A model generated the notes under the pieces. It was given only the letters and a program-made list of their open reading frames with translations, did not search any database and had not been told where the DNA came from. Made by a program: the position numbers and the translations under genes. This document shows, one piece after another, positions 7,838-15,694 of a stretch of 19,190 nt of DNA (position 1 is the stretch's first letter; every line of letters starts with the position of its first letter). This stretch comes from Kangiella sp. (GTDB lineage Bacteria > Pseudomonadota > Gammaproteobacteria > Enterobacterales > Kangiellaceae): assembly GCA_026195755.1 (NCBI GenBank), contig JAPHRL010000002.1, forward strand, positions 1 through 19,190, in the 5' to 3' direction.

Positions 7838-8926
7838 ATGCTCACTGAACAGCAGATCCACGATGCCCTGAGCGAACTCAAGCTCAGTCAATTGAATACC
7901 GATTTAATCAGCGCTAAAGCACTCAAAAAGACCGATATTGATGGTAATAAGGTGACTTTGACCATCAAGTTGGGCTTTCCTATGGGGGGTTATCAGCAAG
8001 AGCTGGAGCGCGAAGTTACCGAATACCTTAAAGCACAGTTTCCAGAGATTGAGGCTCAGGTTAAAGTTTCCTGGCGGGTAGAAGCCCACGCCCACCCAGC
8101 TAAAGTACAAGCGATGCCTGATATCAAGAATATTATTGCGGTGGCGTCTGGTAAGGGCGGTGTTGGGAAATCGACAACTTCCGTCAACTTGGCGTTGGCT
8201 TTAAGTCATTTAGGCGCTAATGTCGGCATTTTAGACGCAGATATTTACGGGCCAAGCATTCCGATTATGCTTGGATTACAGGGCAAGCACCCAGAAAGTA
8301 CCGATAAGAAGACCATTCTGCCAGTTGAAAATCATGGCCTGCAATCGATGTCGATTGGTTATCTGGTTAAGCCGGAGCAGGCTATGGTGTGGCGTGGGCC
8401 GATGGCCAGCGGAGCGCTCCAGCAGTTGATTAATGATACCCAATGGCGTGATCTCGATTACTTGATTATTGATTTGCCGCCAGGAACGGGCGATATTCAG
8501 TTGACTATGGCGCAAAAGATTCCGGTCACAGCCGCAGTCGTGGTTACTACGCCGCAAGATATTGCGTTGGCTGATGCGCGCAAAGCGGTGACCATGTTTA
8601 ACAAGGTATCCGTGCCAGTGCTGGGTGTGGTGGAAAATATGGCCATGCATACCTGTTCAAATTGTGGTCATCAGGAGCATATTTTTGGTGCTGGCGGTGG
8701 CGACAAGCTGGCGCAGGAGATTGGCGTTGAGCTTTTGGGCAGCTTGCCATTAGCTTTAACTATCCGTGAGCAGGCTGATAGTGGTAAGCCGACGGTGATA
8801 GCAGATCCATCGAGTGCAGAAAGTCACTTGTATCTTGACATAGCGCAACGCATTGCTGCTAAATTATCGTTACAAGAGAAAGAGTTCAGAGCGGATTTTC
8901 CGACCATAACCATTGATAACAACTGA
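7838..8926 (+). CDS. apbC: Iron-sulfur cluster carrier protein ApbC (Mrp)
   Basis: ApbC/Mrp is a P-loop ATPase that binds and transfers Fe-S clusters to apo-proteins in the cytosol. The 362 residues hold an N-terminal MIP18/DUF59-like domain (about 1-85). The ATPase domain follows, with a deviant Walker A GKGGVGKS at 105-112, DADIYGPS at 133-140 and the Walker B-like region DYLIIDLPPGTGD at 207-219. The cluster-binding CxxC is C273-S-N-C276. Length and motif spacing are normal for the family. The ribosome-binding site is weak (ggacag about 12 bases upstream). Divergence from metG is a gene order seen in other gammaproteobacteria. dcd follows in the same direction after 64 bases. Confidence 0.95.
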   Translation: MLTEQQIHDALSELKLSQLNTDLISAKALKKTDIDGNKVTLTIKLGFPMGGYQQELEREVTEYLKAQFPEIEAQVKVSWRVEAHAHPAKVQAMPDIKNIIAVASGKGGVGKSTTSVNLALALSHLGANVGILDADIYGPSIPIMLGLQGKHPESTDKKTILPVENHGLQSMSIGYLVKPEQAMVWRGPMASGALQQLINDTQWRDLDYLIIDLPPGTGDIQLTMAQKIPVTAAVVVTTPQDIALADARKAVTMFNKVSVPVLGVVENMAMHTCSNCGHQEHIFGAGGGDKLAQEIGVELLGSLPLALTIREQADSGKPTVIADPSSAESHLYLDIAQRIAAKLSLQEKEFRADFPTITIDNN

Positions 8927-8990
8927 TTGAGAACACTTAATATTGATTAAATAGTATTAAGCAATAATTAGAAATTAAAGAGAAACGACT

Positions 8991-9557
8991 ATGACAATTA
9001 AAGCTGATAAGTGGATCCGCAGAATGGCGGAGAGTGATGGAATGATTGAACCTTTTGAGCCTGGTCAGGTTCGATACAATGGCGATAACCGTATTGTGTC
9101 TTATGGTACTTCAAGCTATGGCTATGACGTGCGTTGCTCGGACGAGTTTAAGATTTTCACTAATATCAACTCTGCAATTGTTGATCCAAAAGCATTCGAT
9201 CAAAACAGCTTTGTTGATGTGAAAAGTGATGTATGTATTATTCCACCAAACTCCTTCGCATTAGCACGTACGATTGAGTATTTCCGTATTCCACGAAATG
9301 TCTTAACGATTTGTTTGGGTAAATCTACTTACGCGCGCTGCGGTATTATCGTTAACGTGACGCCGCTTGAGCCTGAGTGGGAAGGGCATGTAACCCTCGA
9401 GTTTTCCAACACAACGCCACTTCCTGCAAAGATTTATGCCAATGAAGGTGTGGCGCAGATGTTGTTCTATGAATCAGACGAAGTGTGTGAAACCTCATAC
9501 AAAGACCGTGGTGGTAAATACCAGGGACAGCGCGGAGTGACCCTTCCGAAAACCTAG
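8991..9557 (+). CDS. dcd: dCTP deaminase
   Basis: The enzyme deaminates dCTP to dUTP, feeding dTMP synthesis through dUTPase. The 188 residues show the trimeric deaminase/dUTPase fold signature GKSTYARCG (110-118), followed by VNVTPLEPEWEG and the catalytic strand HVTLEFSNT. Ser112, Arg116 and Glu137 correspond to the catalytic Ser/Arg/Glu triad. The terminal GGKYQGQRGVTLPKT segment is the flexible nucleotide-covering tail. The sequence type (GKSTYARCG rather than GRSSLARLG) differs from the E. coli K-12 enzyme. The sequence agagaaa lies just before the ATG. The stop is followed by a strong two-sided terminator, so dcd ends its transcript here. Confidence 0.95.
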   Translation: MTIKADKWIRRMAESDGMIEPFEPGQVRYNGDNRIVSYGTSSYGYDVRCSDEFKIFTNINSAIVDPKAFDQNSFVDVKSDVCIIPPNSFALARTIEYFRIPRNVLTICLGKSTYARCGIIVNVTPLEPEWEGHVTLEFSNTTPLPAKIYANEGVAQMLFYESDEVCETSYKDRGGKYQGQRGVTLPKT

Positions 9558-9573
9558 TCCAGAGTTCAGGTAC

Positions 9574-9609
9574 AAAAAAAGCCAAAGATGTAATGTCTTT
9601 GGCTTTTTT
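9574..9609. terminator. Two-sided terminator between dcd and the purMN operon
   Basis: The stem gccaaaga/tctttggc (9581-9588 and 9596-9603) with a 7-base loop is flanked by seven A on the left and six T on the right. It can therefore stop transcription on both strands: dcd from the left and the DUF3108 gene (ending at 9635) from the right. Confidence 0.9.
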
Positions 9610-9634
9610 ATTGGAGTAGTGTTGTCTTGACGTT

Positions 9635-10429
9635 TTAAAGCTCCCAGCTTGTTGCCACTAGCTTTGCTTCTTCTTCACCATCTTTGATTCGTTGTATCTG
9701 CACCAGCAACATTTCATGGTCTATGGCAAACCAGAAATTGGTTATGCGGGTTCCATTTTTTTCTACCAACTGTAACTTTGCGGTGCGAACTTCTCCCTGT
9801 TTTGTTTTCAGGACTTCTTCACCCATTACTTTAAATTCATGATGGCGAATTTCCCCGCGATAACTAATATCAATTGGTTGTAATGGTTTTTGTGCCATAA
9901 GGTTTTCGCGAACAGCCAACACTTCGGTTAGCGGGTCGAGCAAACCTTCCTTAAGCTGCATGTTCCACTTCCTATCCTCATAGGATCCCTGTTCACGCAT
10001 GGCTTTCCAATCGAATTTTTGTATCAAAGTTCGATCAGATCGGAAGCTAGTATCAGCTAAGCTTTGATAATTAAGTGGGCGAATGAAGCCATTAAATACT
10101 TCAAAACGACTGGTTTCGCGGCGTTCGTCGGAAAGCAAATAGTAACTGATATCTGACTCCATCGAAGCTTGCCATTGGCCATTGCTAAGTTGCTCGAGTT
10201 TGCGGGTTGCTGTTCCCAGTTTGTCGCCATCGTGCATGACTTTGTATTTTATAATGTAAGGTTTAACAGCTTTGAGAGCGGTGCTTTCCTGTTCGGCCGG
10301 AGCCGACTCTTCCGCCACAACTGTAGATGAGAAGACGTTAATTAATATAAACAGTAGAGCGCCAGAGAAAAAAGTCGTAACTGTTTTACTGGCTTGTGAT
10401 TGCCTGCTGGTCGAGCCAGGCTTGACCAC
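9635..10429 (-). CDS. DUF3108 domain-containing exported protein
   Basis: DUF3108 proteins are conserved exported or envelope proteins of unknown function. The mature region carries the family pattern IIKYKVMHDGDKLGTATRKL, followed by beta-rich repeats and FWFAIDHEMLLVQIQ near the C-terminus. The open frame reaches back to an ATG at 10576, but that adds 49 charged residues inside purN ahead of a clear signal peptide. A GTG at 10429 gives a 264-residue protein starting with a basic N-region, a hydrophobic core (about 20-38) and a VVA/E cleavage site. I prefer this start, which overlaps the purN 3' end by 44 bases. No ATG lies between the purN stop and the mature domain. It is the last gene of the purM-purN unit and is probably translationally coupled. 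The start remains uncertain. Confidence 0.8.
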   Translation of the reverse strand: MVKPGSTSRQSQASKTVTTFFSGALLFILINVFSSTVVAEESAPAEQESTALKAVKPYIIKYKVMHDGDKLGTATRKLEQLSNGQWQASMESDISYYLLSDERRETSRFEVFNGFIRPLNYQSLADTSFRSDRTLIQKFDWKAMREQGSYEDRKWNMQLKEGLLDPLTEVLAVRENLMAQKPLQPIDISYRGEIRHHEFKVMGEEVLKTKQGEVRTAKLQLVEKNGTRITNFWFAIDHEMLLVQIQRIKDGEEEAKLVATSWEL

Positions 10430-11009
10430 CTTTGAATTGCAGTCGGCCGCTACAGAACCAGCCAACCACTTCCGGGTATAGTTTGTGCTCTTGTTGTTGA
10501 ATTTTTTGTTGTAGCGTTTGTTCTGTATCATCTGCTGTAACATGGAAACTCCGTTGTGCAATGATTGGGCCACCATCCAGCTCGGCCGTTACAAAGTGTA
10601 CACTGGTTCCGTGTTCTTTATCACTATTCTCTAAAACTCGCTTGTGTGTATTGAGTCCTGGATATTTGGGTAATAAAGAGGGATGGATGTTAAGCATTTT
10701 GCCAAGGTAATGCTGAACAAAGTCTGAACTAAGGATACGCATAAAGCCCGCCAAAACAACCAAGTCTGGCTGGTATTGGTCGATGGTTTGAATCATAGCC
10801 TGTTCAAAGTCAGAACGGCTGGCAAATTGAGTATGGTCGACAGCTACTGCTGGGATGCCAGCCTTTTCAGCTCGCTCTAGCCCATAAGCATCAGGCTTGT
10901 TACTGATTACTGCAGATACGCAACCATCGATAGCGCCGTTTTGGACACTATCGATAATCGCTTGTAGATTGCTTCCGTTGCCGGAAATGAGAACAACGAT
11001 GTTAGACAT
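10386..11009 (-). CDS. purN: Phosphoribosylglycinamide formyltransferase (GAR transformylase)
   Basis: PurN uses 10-formyl-tetrahydrofolate to formylate GAR in the third step of purine synthesis. The 207 residues begin with the nucleotide-binding loop VVLISGNGSNLQAII (5-19). The catalytic triad is visible as N107 and H109 in NIHPSLLPKYPG, and D145 in the ELDGGPI loop. Length is close to the E. coli enzyme (212). It follows purM by 11 bases on the same strand and overlaps the DUF3108 gene at its 3' end. I see no strong Shine-Dalgarno before its ATG, so it probably relies on read-through from purM. Confidence 0.96.
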   Translation of the reverse strand: MSNIVVLISGNGSNLQAIIDSVQNGAIDGCVSAVISNKPDAYGLERAEKAGIPAVAVDHTQFASRSDFEQAMIQTIDQYQPDLVVLAGFMRILSSDFVQHYLGKMLNIHPSLLPKYPGLNTHKRVLENSDKEHGTSVHFVTAELDGGPIIAQRSFHVTADDTEQTLQQKIQQQEHKLYPEVVGWFCSGRLQFKGGQAWLDQQAITSQ

Positions 11010-11020
11010 GTTGGGACGGC

Positions 11021-12058
11021 TTAAAGAACCACTTGTTCTTCATCACCATCGCGTGCTGCGATATAACCAATGTTATAGACAGTTTCACCCAGTGTTTGCA
11101 ACAGGTCAGAGGCTCTTTCAGCGTTCTCTTTGCTTACGACAAGAACCATGCCGATGCCACAGTTGAATGTGCGGTGCATTTCATGACGGTCGACATTGCC
11201 TTCAGCTTGGAGCCATTGGAAGATTTTTGGCAGTTGCCAAGCGCTAGTGTTAATCATGGCCTTGGACGTCTTAGGCATAACACGTGGCAGGTTTTCCTGG
11301 AGACCGCCGCCAGTGATATGCGAAATAGCTTTAACTTCTACTTCTTTGAACAGGCGAAGTAGAGGCTTAACATAGATTCGGGTCGGCTCTAACAGGGTTT
11401 CGCCCAAGGTTTTGCCATTCTCAAACTCAGCATTAACGTCTGCGCCGCTAACTTCAAGGATCTTGCGGATCAATGAGTAGCCATTTGAGTGTTGGCCACT
11501 TGAGGCAAGTCCTAGCAGTACATCGCCTGTTTTCACTTTGCTGCCATCAATAATCTTTTTCTTGTCAACGATACCCACGCAGAAGCCAGCCAAATCGTAA
11601 TCGTCGCCTTCATACATGCCCGGCATTTCTGCCGTTTCGCCGCCAATCAATGAGCAACCTGAAATTTCACAACCTTTAGCAATACCGGTGACAACGTCAG
11701 CGGCAATGTCGACGTCCAGTTTGCCGGTAGCGTAATAGTCCAGGAAGAATAAAGGTTCAGCTCCTTGAACAACCAGATCGTTGACGCACATGGCCACTAA
11801 ATCAATCCCAACGGTATCGTGCTTTTTTAGATTCAAGGCAAGACGCAGTTTCGTACCTACGCCATCAGTACCCGCAACAAGCGCCGGCTCTTCATAACCT
11901 GAAGGCAAATCGAAAAGTGCGCCAAAGCCACCGATATTTCCCATCACTTCAGGACGATAAGTTTTCTTACAGACGTCTTTGATTCGGTCTACTAAGGCGT
12001 TACCTGCATCAATGTCCACACCTGCGTCTTTGTAGCTCAGGGATTTTTTGTCGCTCAT
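11021..12058 (-). CDS. purM: Phosphoribosylformylglycinamidine cyclo-ligase (AIR synthetase)
   Basis: PurM closes the imidazole ring in the fifth step of purine synthesis, using ATP. The ATG at 12058 gives 345 residues, the same as E. coli PurM, and has agga seven bases upstream. An in-frame ATG at 12091 would add 11 residues before the conserved SDKKSLSYKDAGVDIDAG start and is less likely. Family motifs are GTDGVGTK (63-70), DLVAMCVNDLVVQGAEP (86-102) and SLIGGETAEMPGMY (136-149), with a Gly-rich GGGLQENLPR loop further on. It heads the purM-purN-DUF3108 unit. A 14-bp dyad, gggtca-ac-tgaccc, sits in the leader at 12085-12098. Confidence 0.96.
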   Translation of the reverse strand: MSDKKSLSYKDAGVDIDAGNALVDRIKDVCKKTYRPEVMGNIGGFGALFDLPSGYEEPALVAGTDGVGTKLRLALNLKKHDTVGIDLVAMCVNDLVVQGAEPLFFLDYYATGKLDVDIAADVVTGIAKGCEISGCSLIGGETAEMPGMYEGDDYDLAGFCVGIVDKKKIIDGSKVKTGDVLLGLASSGQHSNGYSLIRKILEVSGADVNAEFENGKTLGETLLEPTRIYVKPLLRLFKEVEVKAISHITGGGLQENLPRVMPKTSKAMINTSAWQLPKIFQWLQAEGNVDRHEMHRTFNCGIGMVLVVSKENAERASDLLQTLGETVYNIGYIAARDGDEEQVVL

Positions 12059-12084
12059 TTGAATTCCTAGATAAAAGTGGGCTC

Positions 12085-12098
12085 GGGTCAACTGACCC
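12085..12098. promoter_or_regulatory. Inverted repeat in the purM leader
   Basis: Two 6-bp arms, gggtca and tgaccc, are separated by ac. They lie 27-40 bases upstream of the purM ATG, with another tgaccc half-site at 12148-12153. It does not match the E. coli PurR operator (acgcaaacg-type). It could be an operator or an mRNA hairpin near the ribosome-binding site. Confidence 0.25.
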
Positions 12099-12188
12099 TT
12101 TCAAAATTGCGCTAATTTTACTAGATGCGGCTATTGATAGAAAGGAGTGACCCTAAAAAAGCATCAACTAAATTACCTACAGACAAAG

Positions 12189-12212
12189 AAAAAGCGGCCG
12201 AAGCCGCTTTTT
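12189..12212. terminator. Terminator downstream of the OmpA-like lipoprotein gene
   Basis: A 10-bp stem, aaaaagcggc/gccgcttttt, encloses a cgaa loop. It lies 17 bases past the 3' end of the minus-strand OmpA-like gene. The A-run gives a U-run on the minus-strand transcript, and the T-run on the right would serve the other strand. It isolates this gene from purM transcription. Confidence 0.85.
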
Positions 12213-12228
12213 AGAAGAACAGATACAC

Positions 12229-12894
12229 TTAGTTTTGTGGATCTGGAGTAATGGTCAACTCAACACGGCGGTTTTTAGAGCGGCCGGCTTCAGTTTCATT
12301 AGGAGCTACCGGGTAGCGCTCACCATAACCAACCACACGTAAGCGGTTATTCGGAATCTCGCGTTGACGCAGGTATGAAGCCACACTGTTGGCACGCTTT
12401 TCAGATAACTCTTGGTTGTAGGAGTCGCTACCAACTGAGTCGGTAAAGCCTGCAACTTCAAGGTTTGTATCTTTAAACTTATACAAAACCTTAGAAACAG
12501 AGTCCAATACTGGGTAGAAGCCGCTATCAATTGCGTAGCGATCAGTTTGGAAAGTGATGTCACCAGGCATGATCAAGTGAATTTGCTCGCCATCACGTTG
12601 AACGCCTACGCCCGTTCCAGCTAACTCTTCACGAAGCTCAGCTTCTTGGCTATCCATGTAGGCACCGATGCCTGCACCAATTGCACCACAGCCCAAAGCA
12701 GCATTTCGAGCACTTTTACTGTCACGAGTCGCGCCAATCAAACCACAGGTAATGGCACCGATCGCGCCATACTTAACCGTTTTACTGGTTTGCTCTTCGC
12801 CAGTGTATGGATTAAGCGTCGTACAACCAACACCCATCACGCCTGCAACAATTGCAGCGGTTAAGGTCTTCATAAAAGGGGTCGATATTTTCAT
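12229..12894 (-). CDS. OmpA family outer-membrane lipoprotein, YiaD-like
   Basis: The layout matches YiaD: lipoprotein signal, CTTxNPYTGE, a glycine-zipper region and a C-terminal OmpA peptidoglycan-binding domain. The ATG at 12894 has gaggag eight bases upstream and yields 221 residues. An in-frame ATG at 12936 overlaps a likely -10 box, so I reject it. The signal ends in GVGC with C24 as the probable lipidated residue, although Gly at -3 is a poor lipobox. Gly-rich hydrophobic stretches lie at about 43-54 and 67-79. The OmpA domain spans about 105-218. Its peptidoglycan-binding residues include D152 in GFTDSVG, R167 in SEKRA and the NRRVEL motif (208-213). It tethers outer membrane to peptidoglycan. 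It is a single-gene unit with its own terminator. Confidence 0.9.
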   Translation of the reverse strand: MKISTPFMKTLTAAIVAGVMGVGCTTLNPYTGEEQTSKTVKYGAIGAITCGLIGATRDSKSARNAALGCGAIGAGIGAYMDSQEAELREELAGTGVGVQRDGEQIHLIMPGDITFQTDRYAIDSGFYPVLDSVSKVLYKFKDTNLEVAGFTDSVGSDSYNQELSEKRANSVASYLRQREIPNNRLRVVGYGERYPVAPNETEAGRSKNRRVELTITPDPQN

Positions 12895-12931
12895 ACTATT
12901 TCTCCTCGGGTTCCCCAAAAAACTTGGATTC

Positions 12932-12937
12932 ATCATA
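12932..12937 (-). promoter_or_regulatory. Candidate -10 box for the OmpA-like lipoprotein gene
   Basis: On the minus strand the hexamer tatgat lies 37 bases before the chosen start codon and ahead of a gaggag ribosome-binding site. The -35 region is poor. Initiation a few bases downstream would exclude the alternative ATG at 12936 from the transcript. Confidence 0.35.
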
Positions 12938-13061
12938 GCTTACAAGAATGAATACTAACTGAATTAACAGTGACTTATTAGCGTATCTTTGCTTTGAGGT
13001 TAATACAAAGACGTAAATGTGAATTATTACTCAGTATACGCCTTTTATGAGGAGATGAACG

Positions 13062-13625
13062 TTATATCGCATAAATAGCCGGCAAGTTACGCCATAAACC
13101 TTTGTAGTCCATGCCACAGCCAAAGATGTATCGGTCTGGCACATTTAAGCCAACAAAATCCGGTTTAAAACCTGATTCAGGTTTGCGTTGATGATCTTTG
13201 TCGACCAGAACGACAGATTGCAGGCTTTTAGGATTAAAGAGCTGACATTCGTTAACAATCGCTTCCAAGGTAATTCCTTCATCAAAAATATCATCCAGCA
13301 ACATTACGGGCTGATTATGAATATCTTCGGCTCTGGGTTTAACCAGCCATTGCAGTTCTTGCCCTTGCGTTTTATCACCGTAGCGGGTGGCGTGTAGGTA
13401 GCTGACGGTAACTGGAACTGTTAACAACCGTAATAGCTGGCCAGCAAAATAGAGTCCGCCATTCATAATGCAAAACAACTGCAACGGCTCAGAGTAGTCT
13501 TGGGCGTTAATTTGCTCCGCAAGTTTTTTGATAGCGCTGTCAACCATATGCTCTGATACGATGACTTCCGCATACTCTAATACATTTTGCGGATGAGAAG
13601 GGTGGGCTGCACTGTCTTTAGCCAT
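13062..13625 (-). CDS. hpt: Hypoxanthine-guanine phosphoribosyltransferase
   Basis: The enzyme salvages hypoxanthine and guanine to IMP and GMP with PRPP in the cytoplasm. The 187 residues show the type I phosphoribosyltransferase PRPP loop VMLLDDIFDEGIT (107-119) with the paired acidic residues D111 and D112. The CIMNGGLYFAGQLLR strand-helix pair (52-66) and the purine-binding segment VLVDKDHQRKP (139-149) follow the family order, and the chain ends with DYKGLWRNLPAIYAI. The sequence type is the proteobacterial hypoxanthine-guanine form rather than xanthine-specific Gpt. The ribosome-binding site is weak (cagg). It is transcribed away from the DUF2066 gene across 296 bases and sits upstream of the OmpA-like gene on the same strand. 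Confidence 0.92.
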   Translation of the reverse strand: MAKDSAAHPSHPQNVLEYAEVIVSEHMVDSAIKKLAEQINAQDYSEPLQLFCIMNGGLYFAGQLLRLLTVPVTVSYLHATRYGDKTQGQELQWLVKPRAEDIHNQPVMLLDDIFDEGITLEAIVNECQLFNPKSLQSVVLVDKDHQRKPESGFKPDFVGLNVPDRYIFGCGMDYKGLWRNLPAIYAI

Positions 13626-13800
13626 TGATATTGCCTGTTTATTTCTTGCGGAAAGGGAGTGCGGTCATTATAGGCAACTGCTAATGAGCATTCCATCGCA
13701 AAAGTGAGACTTATTTTTTTCTATTTAGAGAGCTATTAGAGGATTATCAGTGAGCTATCTACGGCGCAGGGGCTAATTGCCTGGCGTGATTGAGAAAAAC

Positions 13801-13809
13801 TGATAAAAT
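13801..13809 (+). promoter_or_regulatory. Candidate extended -10 promoter for the DUF2066-hda cluster
   Basis: The sequence tgataaaat matches an extended -10 (TGnTAAAAT) 113 bases upstream of the DUF2066 start. No good -35 hexamer lies at standard spacing. The rest of the 296-base divergent region (13626-13921) shows no gene; the only ATG frame near the promoter is 11 codons long without a ribosome-binding site. Confidence 0.3.
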
Positions 13810-13921
13810 GCCACAATTAATAGGGAGCTGCTTGAACCATTGAGCAGATTTCCACAAGTATTGCGTTATTGTCGATTAGCAAATGGCGAGCAAAAGATAA
13901 TTAAAACAGGAACTTAAATCC

Positions 13922-14986
13922 ATGAGATATCTTTTAAAGCATTGTTCTTTCTTTGTCTTGTTCATATTAAGCATGAACATAATACCTGCCCAGGCTGAGC
14001 GAGTTGTTGATTTATACTCCGCCACTTGGCCTGTGGAGAATCAATCCACAGAGACTCGTCAAAAAGCAATGCAGAATGCCTTTGCAGAAGTTCTAATACG
14101 GGTCAGTGGTAGCACCGATGTGGTAAACAACACCTTGGTTCGCGAAGCTTTGCCAAACGCTCAAAGTTATATGCGTCAATATTCCTATAAGCGACTCAAT
14201 GCGATGGAGCAAATGGTCTATGAGAAGCCACTATTGTTGGTGGCAACCTTTGATAGTCGCGCGGTTCAGAAAATCTTAAAAGATGCTTCTCAGCCAATAT
14301 GGTCGGATAATAGGCCTACTGGCAGTTATTGGATTGCTGTTGAGGATGGCGGTAGCCGTCGGGTAGTAACTGATGCTAACGATCAGATTGCTATAGCTTT
14401 GAACCGTGCAGCTGCGCGTCGTGGGTTACCTCTAATGTTACCTTTGATGGATTTAGAAGATAAGTCGGTCGTGACGGTGGGCGACATCTGGGGCCGGTTT
14501 ACAGGGCCCATTAAAAGAGCTTCTGAACGGTATAACTCTGATTATGTTGTAGTAGGTCAGCTTTCTCAAAACGGTAATCAATGGTATGGACGCTGGTCAC
14601 TGGACTTAGGAGGTAGTGTCGACAATATTTCAAGCTCTGCATCAAGCAAACAGCAAGTTGTTGCCGATCTGGTTGATCAAATAGCTAATAAGCTAGCGTC
14701 ACGCCTAGCATTAGTGCTTTCGGGAGAAGTTTTGGCGGTGGAGATCTATATTGATAATATTCACGACCTTGGCGCCTATGCAGGCGCTCGTAACTATCTT
14801 GCCAATCTAGGAATGACGGAGTCGGTTAGCGTGCTGCAGGTCAAGCAAGACGCCGTTTTATTTGAGGTGAAAGTTCAAACTTCGCCACAAAACTTGATTG
14901 ATGCCATCAACATAGGGAATAATCTGCGTCGTATTCCAAGTGATCAGGGAATAAATGGGCGTTACAGTTTTAGCTGGCGAGACTAA
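13922..14986 (+). CDS. DUF2066 domain-containing exported protein
   Basis: DUF2066 proteins are conserved gammaproteobacterial envelope proteins of unknown function. The 354 residues begin with a signal peptide (basic start, hydrophobic core about 9-20, cleavage after AQA near residue 25). The family signature follows: VVDLYSATWPVENQSTETRQ, then AFAEVLIRVSGSTDV. The C-terminal part has regular alternating beta strands with ARNYLANLGMTESVSVLQV. The sequence caggaac lies about 10 bases before the ATG. It leads a cluster with the CDP-alcohol phosphatidyltransferase and hda. In other gammaproteobacteria a DUF2066 gene often lies between purM and hda; here the OmpA-like and hpt genes separate it from purM. 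Confidence 0.88.
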   Translation: MRYLLKHCSFFVLFILSMNIIPAQAERVVDLYSATWPVENQSTETRQKAMQNAFAEVLIRVSGSTDVVNNTLVREALPNAQSYMRQYSYKRLNAMEQMVYEKPLLLVATFDSRAVQKILKDASQPIWSDNRPTGSYWIAVEDGGSRRVVTDANDQIAIALNRAAARRGLPLMLPLMDLEDKSVVTVGDIWGRFTGPIKRASERYNSDYVVVGQLSQNGNQWYGRWSLDLGGSVDNISSSASSKQQVVADLVDQIANKLASRLALVLSGEVLAVEIYIDNIHDLGAYAGARNYLANLGMTESVSVLQVKQDAVLFEVKVQTSPQNLIDAINIGNNLRRIPSDQGINGRYSFSWRD

Positions 14987-15035
14987 TACAAGAACCGATA
15001 ACAAGGGATTAAATAAGGGAAACACCATAAAAAAC

Positions 15036-15668
15036 ATGAGCTTAAGTATACTGCCAAATATAATAACCATAACGCGGATAATCCTTATTATTCCGTTTGC
15101 CTATTATGTGATGGTTGAACAGTATCAACTTGCACTTGTGATCTTCTTGATAGCGGGACTTTCGGATGGCCTGGATGGCTTGTTAGCAAAGCGTTTTCGT
15201 TGGCAAAGTCGGTTTGGCTCTATTACTGACCCCCTGGCCGATAAGCTGTTATTACTAGTAGCCCTGTTGTTACTGGTTGTCAAAGGGCATATTTCGTGGA
15301 CTTTATTTTGGGTCTCGACAGCAAGGGATATTGTTATTGTTGGCGGTGCAACCAGTTATCACTATTTTGTTGGGCCGTATGAAATGCGTCCATCCATGAT
15401 TTCTAAATGGAATACAGCACTATTGATTTTGTTGGTTTTGCTGGTTTTACTAACAGTCGCTGACTGGTATCCAGTTTCTAAATCTATATTGCAAGGGCTT
15501 GAAATCACAGTGATTTTAACCTGTGTCATTAGTGGTCTTCATTATATCTGGCTCGGCATCGTTAACTACAAAGCTGTTAAAAACAAAAAACAGACATCGG
15601 TAGCAAGTATTGATGATAAAACCAATGAGCAACCCACAATAAATCGCACTGACTCAAGTCAGCAATAG
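15036..15668 (+). CDS. CDP-alcohol phosphatidyltransferase family membrane protein
   Basis: These enzymes transfer a phosphatidyl group from CDP-diacylglycerol to an alcohol at the inner membrane (PgsA or cardiolipin-synthase type). The catalytic signature is clear in SDGLDGLLAKRFRWQSRFG continuing to SITDPLADKL: all four Asp and both Gly are in the D-x2-D-G-x2-A-x9-G-x3-D-x3-D spacing. The usual AR is AK here. Several hydrophobic helices follow, then a polar tail (about 185-210). I chose the ATG at 15036 because the family normally begins with a short LPNIITITRI-type helix. An in-frame ATG at 14955 with agggaa upstream would add 27 polar residues and overlap the DUF2066 gene, and cannot be excluded. 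The exact substrate cannot be read from sequence. Confidence 0.88.
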   Translation: MSLSILPNIITITRIILIIPFAYYVMVEQYQLALVIFLIAGLSDGLDGLLAKRFRWQSRFGSITDPLADKLLLLVALLLLVVKGHISWTLFWVSTARDIVIVGGATSYHYFVGPYEMRPSMISKWNTALLILLVLLVLLTVADWYPVSKSILQGLEITVILTCVISGLHYIWLGIVNYKAVKNKKQTSVASIDDKTNEQPTINRTDSSQQ

Positions 15669-15694
15669 AATAATAACCAATTATATAACCACTC

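Noticed and set aside
8276..8650. Minus-strand frame inside apbC
   Set aside because: Antisense shadow of a fully conserved gene, with a His/Arg-rich low-quality translation and no start context.
12059..12091. Earlier in-frame ATG for purM at 12091
   Set aside because: It adds 11 unconserved residues; the ATG at 12058 has agga upstream and gives the normal 345-residue length.
12895..12936. Earlier in-frame ATG for the OmpA-like lipoprotein at 12936
   Set aside because: It would destroy the lipoprotein signal layout and overlaps the likely -10 box, while gaggag directly precedes the ATG at 12894.
12980..13010. Weak hairpin (ctttg/caaag) downstream of hpt as a terminator
   Set aside because: Only a 5-bp AT-rich stem with a 9-base loop and no U-run on the minus strand.
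13808..13843. 11-codon ATG frame in the leader of the DUF2066 gene, considered as a leader peptide
   Set aside because: No ribosome-binding site, no codon bias and no attenuator-like hairpin; it overlaps the candidate -10 element.
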